Assembly (NCBI GenBank): GCA_018902385.1
Contig: JABSSW010000042.1
Coordinates: 62,001 to 126,000, forward strand
Reading direction: 5' to 3'
Origin: Physcia stellaris
Taxonomy: Eukaryota > Ascomycota > Lecanoromycetes > Caliciales > Physciaceae
DNA: 64,000 nucleotides
Both the position numbers and the translations under genes were made by a program. Below the pieces are notes generated by a model that saw nothing but the letters and a program-made list of their open reading frames with translations, did no database searches and was not told the DNA's origin. Positions 35,917 to 50,606 of this stretch are shown here, one piece after another. The number at the start of each line of letters is the position of its first letter. Positions within the stretch are counted from its first letter, which is position 1.

Positions 35917-38900
35917 TTATTTTTTTTTTTCGCGAACGTCGTTTCGACGATTCGTTGTTATTTTGAAATTGAAAAATTTTGTTGAAAATTTTGTTGATTA
36001 ATTTGAATATTTGCAAAATTCAAAAATTTCACGATTATCATTTTTCATTTTCAAATGTTTTATTATTGTTTCAAAATTCGATAAAATTTGACAACAATTT
36101 TTGAAAATATTTTTGACACGATTCAATTTTTCATGCGACGTAAATTTTGATTGTAAATAACATCGAAACGATAACGAAATTTAAAAATTGCGAAAACGTT
36201 GTGAAAATGAAATCGAAATGAATGTATTGAATTCGAAATTTTCAAATTTTAATCGAATGTAATTTCGATTAATGTCAACATGACGATTTTTTTTCGAAAA
36301 CGACGACGATTCGTTGAGAAATCGAATTCGTTAACGACGTTTTGAAATATTGAAATCAACGTTTTAAACGATTTTGAATTTGCAATCGTGAAATGAATGC
36401 GATAAAAATCGTTTATCACATCGCGAACATTATCAAATTTTTCGTTGTCGATATAATATCATGTTCGATCATGCGATCAATTCGATCAATTGACACGATA
36501 TTGAAAACGATTATAATGATATCGAAATTTCAAAATATCGTTCATTTTTCATTCGAAATTTTCGTTAATTATGACAAAATCAAAAAATTCATTGATTTGA
36601 TTTTCGAATGAATCACGAAAATTTTTGCGCAAAAATCAACAATGAAACACATCGTAAATATGCATGATTTCAAACAATTCGAATCGATATGAATTGTTCA
36701 TACGTTGTAATATTTTGTAAAAATTTAATTTTTTGTCATCGAGTTTGTCAGACGATTTGATCGTTTTGATGTTTCGTCGATCGAAAAAAACGAAATTTTT
36801 TTCGACGTATTTTACGATTTTTCGATGTTTGTTGATTTGAATTGTCATACGTTTTTAAATCATTTTTGCATGATTTCGTACGTAATTGAAAATATTTTGC
36901 ATTGTGTCGATAATATTTTTTGTTTTGACGATCAAAAATCGTTTTTTCGTTGTAACATACGAAATAAAATTTGATAAAAAATTCATACGAAAATGAAAAT
37001 TTTTATTGATAAAAAATGAAAATAATTTTGTTGTTACAAATATTGCGTTGTTGTTTGCAAATTCGATCATGAACAATCAAACATTTCAATCGTTTTGCAT
37101 GTAATTGCAATATTGTCGCAATTGTTTTTCGATATTTTGATTGATTTTTTCGATTTATTCATCGATTTTTGAATAAAAAACGATAAAAAATTTACATTTG
37201 ATGTCGAAAATTCGACAAAATGTTTGTCAAACGAACGATATGAATTGAAAATTTCGATCAAACGTTATCGAAAAAAATAATTCATATGTACGAAATACGT
37301 AATTGATGAATATTTTGATCGTAATTTCAACATTGATATTTTCGTCGTTGACGATACAAAACACGTAATGACGTTTTTTGTTAAATTTGTCAATTATCGT
37401 GCATATGACATTATGATCGTGAACGTTGAACAATTCGATAATAAAATTCATTGATATGTCGATTCAACGTTGCAAAAATATGATCAAAAAAATAAATAAA
37501 TCGTTTTTGCGATTTTTGAAAATTTTCGTGCGTTGACATTTATAACAATTACGTACGTATCGACGAATCGTTTTGCGCATATTGAATCAATAATAATCGC
37601 GACGTATAAAATTTTTTATGCGATTAAAATTTGAATGTTTCGAAACAAAAAATTCATGAATTTTTTTGAAAAAATCAACGAATAAAAAAACATCGACGAA
37701 CATTCAAAATCGATTTTTTCGATACAAAACGTCGTTTTTTTCAATGCAATTTCGTAAATCAATTTCATTCATTGAAATAAAATTTTGTTCGATAATTTCA
37801 CGATAAATCGTGCAATCATCGTCAATTTTGTTAACAACAAAAACTCGTTCATAAATAAATTCGTTAATTTTCATCGCGTGAATTTCGAATCGTTTCGAAA
37901 TAAACAATATTTGTTTTCGATATTGATGTCGTTCGTCAATATCGTTTTTTGATCGTGAATCAAATATACGAATCAAAATATTTGTTTTAACGTTTTAAAT
38001 TTCGAATTGAAATTGAATGACAATATTGAATTTCGAAAAAATTTCTGTTCAACGAATTTGACGAAAAATTAATTTTTTTGATGTCATGAAAATTTTCAAA
38101 TTTTTGTGATCGATGAAAATTTTGATCGATTTTTCAATGTTTTCAAATTTAAAACGTCAATGTTTTAAACAACGAATAATGATCAACAATTTTTTGTTAT
38201 AAATTTCGTAATTGCATTCGATTGAAATCATGTTGCGATTATAAAAAACAACGAAATGCAAAATTTTTTCGTCGTCGTATTGAAATAATATTTTCGCATT
38301 AACGTAATCAAAAAATCAATTTTCAAAATGATTTGTTTGATTCGATCGTAATGTCGTAATATGAAAATTTCGATCATCGTTTTTTTGAAAAAATTGAAAA
38401 TTTTTCGATTTCAACAATTCATTCGAAATTCACGAACTTTTTGATCATTCGAATGAAAATTCGAATTTTTCGAAAAATCACGAATAAATCGTTTGTAAAA
38501 ATTGACGAAATTCACGAAAATTTGCATTTTTTTCGAATTTGTAAAACGTTTTCAATTGACAATGATTTTTATTTTTTTCGAATTTATGCGAAAATCATTC
38601 ATCGATAATATGACGTTCAAAAATGTCATTTTTTTTTTGAAAAATTCGCATTTTTCAATATTCATTTGTAATTCGATTTTTTTGAATTTTTTCAACATTT
38701 TACGAACGTGAACGATGTGTTTTTTTTTGAATTTGTTGTAAATGAAAATATCATTTAAATAAATTTGACAAAAATCGTTTAAAAAATTGAACAACAAATC
38801 GTTCATGTAATGTTGTCAATTCGCGAATTCGTTGATCAATTCGAAAAATAATATTCGATATTTGTACGATTTCATGAAAATAACGAATATGATGAATTTT

Positions 38901-41654
38901 TCATTTTTTTTATTCATTCGAAATTTGTTGAAAATCGATATGATATTCAATTTGATCAAATATTTGCAATTTTGCATTTTAATTAAAATTTTTTCGATCA
39001 AAAAAATGAAATATCGATTGCGTTTCGTGATGTGATTAAATCGTCGATAATTCACACACAAACGTAATTGATCATTTGATTTAATTGCAAATAAAACGAA
39101 CGAAACGTATGTTGTTTGATTGAATACAATGAAATTTTTTTAAAAATTATTTTTCAAATATTTTTTGAATTTTTGAAATTTGAATTCGAACAAAAAATAT
39201 ATTCGATTTCGAAACAATGTATTGTTATCGTTTAAAAATTCGATTTTGTGATCGTAAATTCGATGCGACGACAATTCAATTGTTTTTTGAAAATCGAATA
39301 TTTTTGACAAATGTTTGAAATATTTCGATATTTTTTTCATTATACGTTCAAAAATCGATTTGATTTGTTCGTGTTTCAAAATTTTTTTGATCATGACGAC
39401 AATTTTCAACGATTCAAAATTTGTTCGCAATGTTTTGAATGCGAAATCGATTTGATTGATCGTAATGAAAAAACATTGCATTTTTTGTTTTCGATTTTTG
39501 AAATCGACGAATAAACAAAAAAAAATCGCATCAATTATCGCGATATTCATCGAATCGTTTGAATTCAATTTCGAAAATGAAAAAATTTCGAATTGTTGTT
39601 TTTTAATTTTTCAACGTTTGTTGCGTTGTTTTTTCAAATTTTTTTTTTTTGACGAATGTCGTTTTCGTAATTGTTATGATATCAATTTTTGAATGATTTG
39701 ATTCGACGACGAACGATTCGTCATTTTGATCGATTTTCGAATGAATAAAACAATCGAAATATTTTGAATCGAATACGTTTAATTCGTTTTGTATATAAAA
39801 CGTTAAAAAATTAAATTGCGAACGAAATAAAATCGTATATCGAAATTTTATTGCAACAATATGTTTCGCGTTATTTGTTTTCGATAAAAAAATATCGCGA
39901 CGTCAATTAAATACGTTTCATCGACGATTTGAATTAAAAATTTTCAAACGTCGAATTTGCATTATTTTGATGAATATATTATCATAATGATTATATTTGA
40001 ACGATTTGAAAATCAATTTATCGTAAATCATATTCAAAATAATTTTATGTTTGTTTATTCACGATTTTTTTAAAATTATCGAATGATTGTTCAAATCGAT
40101 GATGAACAAAAAAATTGTCAATTCGAAATGCAAATCAATTGTCAATTTGAAATAAATGACATGAATTATTGAAAAAATTTAACGATCGTCGAATTCGATA
40201 ATGAATTTCGATTTTAATAAAAATACGAAATTCATGTTCAACATGTTGCATACAAATTGCGCAATTTTTTTATCAATGAAAACATAATCAATTGCATCAA
40301 TGTTTATTAAAATTTTTAATTTATGTTTATTATCGTTGAATGACAACGTACAATTGATGATTAAAAATCGTTTAACAAAAAAATCAAACAATTCGTCATA
40401 ATGAATAAAAAAAATTTTTAAACATTCATCAATCGCGTTTTTGATGTGAATTATCAATTTTTCGAATCAAATTCGTTCGATTCGTTGATCATGTTCATGT
40501 AAAACATTTACATTTTGTGTCAATGACGTTTTTGATGTTTGTGAATGTTCGAACATTTTTTTCATACGTGATCGATTTCATCGCATATAAAACATTTATT
40601 CGTAACGATCAATTTGTTTGTCATCGAATTACGAATTTTGATTTCAACGTTGAAATAAAAATAAACGACAAATTTCACGAAAAAAATCGAAATAACAAAT
40701 TTCGTAAAAAACATCGAAATCGAAACGACAAAAATTGATTTAAATTAAAACAATTCAAAACGTTGTTGACGTGTCGCAATTTTTTTTTTCGAAAATTCGA
40801 TTATCGATTGTATATTTGTTGCAAAATGATTCGAATTTTATCGAACGTAATAAATTCATGTGAATATACATTTATCGTTTTTTTCAAATTTCAAAAAATT
40901 TTGTTCATCAATTTTTCGATTTTGATGATTTCGTTATAATCAATTGAATTGCTAAAACGAAAAAAAATGAAATAAAAAAATTAAAATTTTTGAATATTCA
41001 TGATCAATGTTCGAAATTGATTACGCATATTGCGTTTGAAATCAAAATTTTCGTAAATAATGTTCAAAAATTTCAACATCATATGTCAAATTTTAAAATG
41101 ATTCATATTAATGTCACGAATCGATTGTATATGATTATCGACATTATTTTCAATTCAATCAATTATAATAATGATTGCGATCATGTTCGTGTCGTAATAA
41201 TCAACGTTAATCGTCATTTTATCGTGTATTTTTGTTTTTCAAATATATCAAATGAATTTTATTTCATCGATAAATTTAAAAAAATTTGAATGTGTTTTGA
41301 AACGTCGTTTGTTTTTTTGAAAAAAATTAATTACGTTGATTTTATCGTCGTTTTTTTTATCGTTGACGTCAAGATTTCGTGTACGATCGCGAATTTTAAT
41401 CAACAAAACGTCGTGATTTTTTTTCAAAAAATGTAATTTTTTTGTTTGATCAAAAATAAATTACGTTGTTTTTCGTATTCGTTTTTCAAAATATTCAATT
41501 TTCGACGTATTTTATTTAATTCGACATTCGTATTGATCAATTCGTCACGATCGACGTTGACAATATTGTACAAATTTTGATATTGAATCAAAACGTTCAA
41601 ATAATTATCACAATCGATGCGTAATCGATCAAATTTTTTTAAAAAGTCGACGAT

Positions 41655-41883
41655 TGTTACGAACATGTTTGACAAATAAGTTTGACAAATAAATAGTTGA
41701 TATGATATGTGATCGAACAGCGAATTATATTTTAATTTTACGTTGAAATTAACGTGATTTGAAATTTAACGTCGCACATTGTTTGCAATTTCAACATTTT
41801 GTATTTATTTGTTTTTGCAAATTTATTGTTTTCGTTTAATTAATCAATATTACGTTTATTCAAACACGATTCATGATATTACA
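41655..41883 (+). repeat. Gypsy LTR (5' LTR of plus copy)
   Basis: Starts TGTTACGAACATG and matches the LTRs at 50607-50830 (same strand) and 51352-51580 and 35693-35916 (opposite strand). Confidence 0.75.
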
Positions 41884-44332
41884 ATAAATTTTCAATTTTT
41901 ATCGTTCGTCGTGATACGCGAACGTTCAAAAATAAAATTTCAAATCGATTAAATTTTTTTGACGAAACAAACGACGAAAAATTCTGTTGATCAAACAAAC
42001 GATCAAAAAAATTTTTTGACGAAACATTTGACGAAAATCGTAAAATAACAAATCGAATTTTCACGCAATCGACGATAAAAGACGAAAATTGACACGATTA
42101 ATTTTTTTTTTTTTATCATTTTCAATTTTTCATTTTCAGTTATGATTCGAAATCATCACGAAACAATTTTTTTCGAATTTTTTATTTCGATGAAACAACG
42201 TTTTAAAACGTTACGTGTCAACGTGAATCGTATGTTGCATAAAATTAACGACAATTTTTTTGACGAAAATTTCGTTGATCAATTTAAACGTCGTCGATTT
42301 GTATCAACGATCGAATTCATAAAAATGAAAAATGACGAAATCATTTATTTTCAAAATATCGTTTCATCGATCAATTGAAATGATAATCAATCATAAAGTC
42401 GTCGATTTTTTAAAGAAATTTGATCGATTACGCATCGATCGTGATTTTATTTGAACGTTTTGATTCAATATCAGAATTTGTACAATATTGTCAACGTCGA
42501 TCGTGACGAATTTCGAATCAATACGAATGTCGAATTAAATAAAATACGTCGAAAATTAAATATTTTGAAAAACGAATACGAAAAACAACGTGATTTATTT
42601 TTGATTAAACAAAAAAATTACATTTTTGAAAAAAAATCACGACGTTTTATTGATCAAAATTCGCGATCGTACACGAAATTTGACGTCGACGATAAAAAAA
42701 CGACGATAAAATCAACGTAATTAATTTTTTTCAAAAAACAAACGACGTTTCAAAACACATTCAAATTTTTTTAAATCGATGAAATAAAATTAATTTGACG
42801 TGTTTGAAAAACAAAAATACACGATAAAATGACGAAAAACGTTGATTATTACGACACGAACATGATCGCAATCATTATTGTGATTGATTGAATTGAAAAT
42901 GATGTTGATAATCATATACAATCGATTCGTAATATTGATATGAATCATTTCAAAATTTGACATATGATGTTGAAATTTTTGAACATTATTTACGAAAATT
43001 TTGATTTTAAACGCAATATGCGTAATCAATTTCGAACATTGATCATGAATATTCAAAATTTTTAATTTTTTTATTTCATTTTTTTTCGTTTTAACAATTT
43101 AATTGATTATAACGAAATCATCAAAATCGAAAAATTGATGAACAAAATTTTTTGAAATTTGAAAAAAAAAATGAATATATATTCACGTGAATTTATCACG
43201 TTCGATGAAATTCGAATCATTTTGCAACAAATATACAATCGACAATCGAATTTTCGAAAAAAAAAAATCGCGATATGTCAACAACGTTTTGAATTGTTTC
43301 AATTCAAATTAATTTTTGTCGTTTCGATTTCGATGTTTTTTACGAAATTTGTTATTTCGATTTTTTTTGTGAAATTTGTCGTTCATTTTTATTTTAACAT
43401 TGAAATCAAAATTCGTGATTCGATGACAAACAAATTAATCGTCACGAACAAATGTTTCACATGCGATAAAATCGATCACGTATGAAAAAAATGTTCGAAC
43501 GTTTACAAACATCAAAAACGTCATTGAACAAAATCAAATGTTTTACATGAACACGATCAACGAATCGAACGAATTTGATTCGAAAAATTGATAATTAGCA
43601 TCAAAAAACGCGATTGATGAAAATTTAAAAATTTTTTTTTAAAAAGTAGGCCCGGAAGTTTTCGAAAAAAAAACTTTGTCGAGAACTCTTAGGGTTAGGG
43701 TCAAATCTGATAAGATTACGAAATCAGGGTCCCTTGCGATCTCATCGATTTCGCACCTTAATAGCTTCTTAACCCAGTAAGTAAACCATACACTCGAAGG
43801 CTTGTTTTGAAGCACGAAGTGAGTACTATTCAAAGAATCAAAAATATCGAAAATCGAGCGAGTGCGCATTGAGTTATGGTGGATATGGCATTGTTGCTTC
43901 GCAGGCGTTGTTGCGGAGTTGTTCTACAGGCACATTTCTAGCATGACCTTTCAAGCCCCAGAACTATTGCGATAATGAACCGATTTCTGTTATTTTTGCA
44001 GCATTGGAATGCGCTCATTCTGCTCTACAATCCTGGCTAGATAAGTGGAAATTATACTTGATTGCTGATTGATGTGCAGGTTGTAAATCAACTGCAACAA
44101 CAAACTACATTTTTGGTGGTTGGCCGCCAAGTAGACCCTGAGCTAGCTAAATCGGGAAAGAGTGCCGCAAATCTGAAGTCCATAACTGGGGGTCTCAATG
44201 CCAGGCATGGAGTCTGAACTGCAGAAATTGCAGTCATTTGACCATATCTTCGAAGCATATCATGGTTCTCGATTGGGTATAGCGCAATAGGGTATCAGGA
44301 TAGATTTGCCCTGATATTGGCCATTCTGGATA

Positions 44333-45840
44333 CTATGTACATATGCTGGTCCCAGAATTCTGACTGGCCTGGCCATCTGCGGCAGAGATATCGAGAATAT
44401 GCCATACAAATCGGGCCTGTTTCTCCAGCGAGGTCTTCTGGCTTATTAAGGCTCGAAAAGCTCGAATCTGCAGTCTTTGCATCGGTGTATGCCTGCGGAA
44501 GTGATCCGCGCATGGAGGCATTCGGTGAGGCATTCGGTGAGGCATTCGGTGAGGCATTCGGTGAGGCATTTGCTGAGGCATTTGGTGGAGCATTCGGTGG
44601 AGCATTTGATAAGGCATTTGGTGGAGGTCGATTCGGCCTGAAGAGGGCAATTCGTGGAGGTTATATCGACCATGGCATACTCGAGTAAAGCTCTCTTTTT
44701 GCTTCCATTTATGCTCGTCTGCTTCGGTTCTCAATTCAACCAACTCGCTCCATTGCACTCCCTCGTCGTCGTCAGAACGATTGTCAGAATCGATCGATTC
44801 GTCGGTCATATATGTATCGTCCGACTCATCAGAATCGTCCGGCTCGTCTGGCCAAGCTGAATGCTTTTCCCTTTCTATTCTTGTTGCCTCCGCTTTCACT
44901 CTTTCGTTCGCCTTTTTCGCCCGCTTGATATCCTTTGCAAGTTGAGCTTCTTCGGGGTTGGGATATTGTGTGGAGGATCAAGTTTCCATCTCTTTCTTTG
45001 CATCGCATTGCAGGCGTATTTCGTCAACGATTTGAGAAGAAAACGACTGCTATGTCTGACTATTTCCTCCCTCATATGCAAGCGAATTTTCTCCTCATCG
45101 TTGGCTCGAACAGCCGTAGAAAGAGGAGAGTAATACTTCTTGAATTTGCAATGAGCATAACCACTCCATACAGAACGCTCCGTCCAAGGTTGAAAACGAA
45201 AATGCTCTTGAAACAAAGCCCCTCCAGACAGTCCTAACCGATATTCGAGATCCGAAGAAAGTTCTCCATTGATTCGTATGATTTCAGATCGTTCCAATCG
45301 CCAAAAGTATTGAAAGATCTGACCCTCCCAAGCTTCCTGATCCTTTTGCAGCAGTTTTTGCTGTGATTCCACTTGAGAACGCGTATGTGTCTTAACCTTT
45401 GAAACATCGAATGCAACGTCAAACATGGGACGTGCTTTAGTCATTGGATCCTGAATAATAGCTGGCTGTGGGACCGGATAGATTCCAGGCTCTTGTCTAT
45501 CCAACGTCATTCCATTTCGGCCATTGATTGTGTAGTGAGGCTCTCGAAACTCGACGGGTGTTTGAGGTGTAACAGTCATTGAATGACATTCGTAGGGAGC
45601 GCTGATTTCGATCGATGCAGCAGCAGAAGTAAAGGTAGACGTAGAAGTAGGAGTAAGTTTCTGGAGAGCACCCCGTTTCTCTCGCTCTTTGGCATGGCGA
45701 TTTGCTGCACCACGCGAACGCGCCGTAGTAGGAAGGCCTAAATCCAACGTCAGCTGCATGATTTGTTGGGATTCGTTGAAATTCTCGTGGTTGAGTTGAT
45801 ATGGAGTTGAAGTTGATGTTGTTGTTGGTGTTTGGATCAT
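44333..45840 (-). CDS. Unrecognised gene in the insert, with two overlapping open frames
   Basis: The first frame (45840-44896, 314 codons) starts MIQTPTTTSTSTP, has a basic stretch (RSRGAANRHAKEREKRG, about residues 42-58), a Thr/Ser-rich linker, and a hydrophilic helical part with KDQEAWEGQIFQYFWRLERS and the aromatic run FRFQPWTERSVWSGYAHCKF. A second frame (to 44333) continues with coding-like text: a Lys/Glu-rich helix and the acidic DEPDDSDESDDTYMTDES, then an MPHR-type repeat. The two frames meet near 44960-44990 without a convincing intron. I recognise no family. A DNA- or RNA-binding protein is suggested only by the basic and acidic runs. Base composition is like the host gene blocks and unlike the surrounding element. 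Confidence 0.45.
44513..44632. repeat. 12-base tandem repeat, ten imperfect units
   Basis: Unit GAGGCATTCGGT; the first four copies are identical and the later ones vary (CATTTGCT, CATTTGGT, GGAGCATTCGGT). A length of 12 preserves the reading frame; on the minus strand it encodes an MPHR/MPQQ/MLHR four-residue repeat. Confidence 0.85.
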
Positions 45841-48800
45841 CGAACCCCGAATCCATCAATTTGTATGCGATCAAAACTCCGCATTTCAATAACTCGATGC
45901 GCCCACGTCAGAATTTAACAAACGTTACAGTATTGGATTCCCTCATTAAACTCTACAACTTTGACTACATAAACAAAAATCATATCAAGTTCTTGGTTGG
46001 TGTGCAATGTGCGAAAAAGTTGCACCAAAACTTTGATGTTCTTCGCCAAGATTGGTCTAACCCAATAAGGAAGTAAACTTTTGTAGAGGAAACGATAGAT
46101 ATTTTTTTATAGGTTGTGTTCTATAACGAATTGTTTGATTTTTTTGTTAAACGATTTTTAATCATTAATTGTACGTTGTCATTCAACGATAATAAACATA
46201 AATTAAAAATTTTAATAAACATTGATGCAATTGATTATGTTTTCATTGATAAAAAAATTGCGCAATTTGTATGCAACATGTTAAACATAAATTTCGTATT
46301 TTTATTAAAATCGAAATTCATTATCGAATTCGACGATCGTCAAATTTTTTCAATAATTTATGTCATTTATTTCAAATTGACAATTGATTTGCATTTCGAA
46401 TTGACAATTTTTTTGTTTATCATCGATTTGAACAATCATTCGATAATTTTAAAAAAATCGTGAATAAACAAACATAAAATTATTTTGAATATAATTTACG
46501 ATAAATTGATTTTCAAATCGTTCAAATGTAATCATTATGATAATATATTTATCAAAACAATGCAAATTCGACGTTTGAAAATTTTTGATTCAAATCGTCG
46601 ATAAAACGTATTTAATTGACGTCGCGATGTTTTTTTATCGAAAACAAATAACGCGAAACATATTGTTGCAATAAAATTTCGATATACGATTTTATTTCGT
46701 TCGCAATTTAATTTTTCAACGTTTTATATACAAAACAAATTAAACGTATTCGATTCAGAATGTTTCGATTGTTTTATTCATTCGAAAATCGATCAAAATG
46801 ATGAATCGTTCGTCGTTAAATCAAATCATTCAAAAATTGATATCACAACAATTACGAAAACGACATTCGTCAAAAAAAAAAACTTGAAAAAACAACGCAA
46901 CAAACGTTGAAAAATCAAAAAATAACAATTCGAAATTTTTTCATTTTCGAAATTGAATTCAAACGATTCGATAAATATCGCGATAATTGATGCGATTTTT
47001 TTTTGTTTATTCGTCGATTTCAAAAATCGAAAACAAAAAATGCAATGTTTTTTTATTACGATCAATTAAATCGATTTCGCATTCAAAATATTGCGAACAA
47101 ATTTTGAATCGTTGAAAATTGTCGTCATGATCAAAAAAATTTTAAAATACGAACAAATCAAATCGATTTTTGAACGTATAATGAAAAAAATATCGAAATA
47201 TTTCAAACATTTGTCAAAAATATTCGATTTTCAAAAAACAATTGAATTGTCGTCGCATCGAATTTACGATCACAAAATCGAATTTTTAAACGATAACAAT
47301 ACATTGTTTCGAAATCGAATATATTTTTTGTTCGAATTCAAATTTCAAAAATTCAAAAAATATTTGAAAAATAATTTTTAAAAAAATTTCATTGTATTCA
47401 ATCAAACAACATACGTTTCGTTCGTTTTATTTGCAATTAAATCAAATGATCAATTACGTTTGTGTGTGAATTATCGACGATTTAATCACATCACGAAACG
47501 CAATCGATATTTCATTTTTTTGATCGAAAAAATTTTAATTAAAATGCAAAATTGCAAATATTTGATCAAACTGAATATTATATCGATTTTCAACAAATTT
47601 CGAATGAATAAAAAAAATGAAAAATTCATCATATTCGTTATTTTCATGAAATCGTACAAATATCGAATATTATTTTTCGAATTGATCAACGAATTCGCGA
47701 ATTGACAACATTACATGAACGATTTGTTGTTCAATTTTTTAAACGATTTTTGTCAAATTTATTTAAATGATATTTTCATTTACAACAAATTCAAAAAAAA
47801 ACACATCGTTCACGTTCGTAAAATGTTGAAAAAATTCAAAAAAATCGAATTACAAATGAATATTGAAAAATGCGAATTTTTCAAAAAAAAATGACATTTT
47901 TGAACGTCATATTATCGATGAATGATTTTCGCATGAATTCGAAAAAAATAAAAATCATTGTCAATTGAAAACGTTTTACAAATTTGAAAAAAATACAAAT
48001 TTTCGTGAATTTCGTCAATTTTTACAGACGATTTATTCGTGATTTTTCGAAAAAAATTCGAATTTTCATTCGAATGATCAAAAAATTCGTGAATTTCGAA
48101 TGAATTGTTGAAATCGAAAAAATTTTCAATTTTTTCAAAAAAACGATGATCGAAATTTTCATATTACGACATTACGATCGAATCAAACAAATCATTTTGA
48201 AAATTGATTTTTTTGATTACGTTAATGCGAAAATATTATTTCAATACGACGACGAAAAAATTTTGCATTTCGTTATTTTTTATAATCGCAACATGATTTC
48301 AATCGAATGCAATTACGAAATTTATAACAAAAAATTGTTGATTATTATTCGTTGTTTAAAACATTGACGTTTTGAATTTGAAAACATTGAAAAATCGATC
48401 AAAATTTTCATCGATCACAAAAATTTGAAAATTTTCATGACGTCAAAAAAATTAATTTTTCGTCAAATTCGTTGAACAAAAATTTTTTCGAAATTCAATA
48501 TTGTCATTCAATTTCAATTCGAAATTCAAAACGTTAAAACAAATATTTTGATTCGTATGTTTGATTCACGATTAAAAAACGATATTGACGAACGACATCA
48601 ATATCGAAAACAAATATTGTTTATTTCGAAACGATTCGAAATTCACGCGATGAAAATTGACGAATTTATTTATGAACGAATTTTTGTTGTCAACAAAATT
48701 GACGATGATTGCACGATTTATCGTGAAATCATCGAACAAAATTTCATTTCAATGAATAAAATTGATTTACGAAATTGCAATGAAAAAAACGACGTTTTGT

Positions 48801-50606
48801 ATCGAAAAAATCGATTTTGAATATTCGTCGATGTTTTTTTATTCGTTGATTTTTTCAAAAAAATTCATGAATTTTTTGTTTCGAAACATTCAAATTTTAA
48901 TCGCATGAAAAATTTTATACGTCGCGATTATTATTAATTTAATATGCGCAAAACGATTCGTCGATACGTACGTAATTGTCATGAATATTAACGCACGAAA
49001 ATTTTCAAAAATCGCAAAAACGATTTATTTATTTTTTTGATTATATTTTTGCAACGTTGAATCGACATATCAATGAATTTCATTATCGAATTGTTCGACG
49101 TTCACGATCATAATGTCATATGCACGATAATTGACAAATTTAACAAAAAACGTTATTACGTGTTTTGTATCGTCAACGACGAAAATATCAATGTTGAAAT
49201 CACGATCAAAATATTTATTAATTACGTATTTCGTACACATGAATTATTTTTTTCGATAACGTTTGATCGAAATTCTTAATTCATATCGTTCGTTTGACAA
49301 ACATTTTGTCGAATTCTCGACATCAAATGTAAATTTTTTATCGTTTTTCATTCAAAAATCGATGAGCAAATCGAAAAAATCAATCAAAATATCGAAAAAC
49401 AATTGCGACAATATTGCAATTACATGCAAAACGATTGAAACGTTTGATTGTTCATGATCGAATTTGCAAACAACAACGCAATATTTGCAACAACAAAATT
49501 ATTTTCATTTTTCATCAATAAAAATTTTCATTTTCGTATGAATTTTTCATCAGATTTTATTTCGTATATTACAACGAAAAAACGATTTTTGATCGTCAAA
49601 ACAAAAAATATTATCGACACAATGCAAAATATTTTCAATTACGTACGAAATCATGCAAAAATGATTTAAAAACGTATGACAATTCAAATCAACAAACATC
49701 GAAAAATCGTAAAATATGTCGAAAAAAATTTCGTTTTTTTCGATCGACGAAACATCAAAACGATCAAATCGTCTGACAAACTCGATGACAAAAAATTAAA
49801 TTTTTACAAAATATTACAACGTATGAACAATTCATATCGATTCGAATTGTTTGAAATCATGCATATTTACGATGTGTTTCATTGTTGATTTTTGCGCAAA
49901 AATTTTCGTGATTCATTCGAAAATCAAATCAATGAATTTTTGATTTTGTCATAATTAACGAAAATTTCGAATAAAAAATGAACGATATTTTGAAATTTCG
50001 ATATCATTACAATCGTTTTCAATATCGTGTCAATTGATCGAATTAATCGCATAATCGAACATGATATTATATCGACAACGAAAAATTTGATAATGTTCGC
50101 GATGTGATAAACGATTTTTATCGCATTCATTTCACGATTGCAAATTCAAAATCGTTTAAAACGTTGATTTCAATATTTCAAAACGTCGTTAACGAATTCG
50201 ATTTCTCAACGAATCGTCGTCGTTTTCGAAAAAAAATCGTCATGTTGACATTAATCGAAATTACATTCGATTAAAATTTGAAAATTTCGAATTCAATACA
50301 TTCATTTCGATTTCATTTTCACAACGTTTTCGCAATTTTTAAATTTCGTTATCGTTTCGATGTTATTTACAATCAAAATTTACGTCGCATGAAAAATTGA
50401 ATCGTGTCAAAAATATTTTCAAAAATTGTTGTCAAATTTTATCGAATTTTGAAACAATAACGAAACATTTGAAAATGAAAAATGATAATCGTGAAATTTT
50501 TGAATTTTGCAAACATTCAAATTAATCAACAAAATTTTCAACAAAATTTTTCAATTTCGAAATAACAACGAATCGTCGAAACGACGTTCGCGAAAAAAAA
50601 AAATAA

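Larger units (their letters stand above)
43641..46098 (-). other. GC-normal 2.45-kb insert within the gypsy gag-protease interval
   Basis: Composition changes abruptly on both sides. The same interval in the minus-strand gypsy copy (around 40400) lacks this DNA, so it is an insertion and not part of the element. Left junction: a nine-T run followed by AAAAAGTAGGCCCGG. Right junction: GATAGAT followed by ATTTTTTTATA. Read on the minus strand the insert would end in an A run and be bordered by similar A/T runs. No terminal inverted repeat, LTR, transposase or reverse transcriptase was found. It carries the unknown gene at 44333-45840. Confidence 0.6.

Noticed and set aside
40990-43056. Matching small frames at 40990-41289 and 42790-43056, and at 41424-41675 and 42451-42720, as separate duplicated genes
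   Set aside because: They are gag and antisense-gag text of the two opposed gypsy copies.
44317-44688. Plus-strand frame with EAFG repeats (123 codons)
   Set aside because: Product of the 12-base tandem repeat on the strand opposite the better-supported minus-strand frame.
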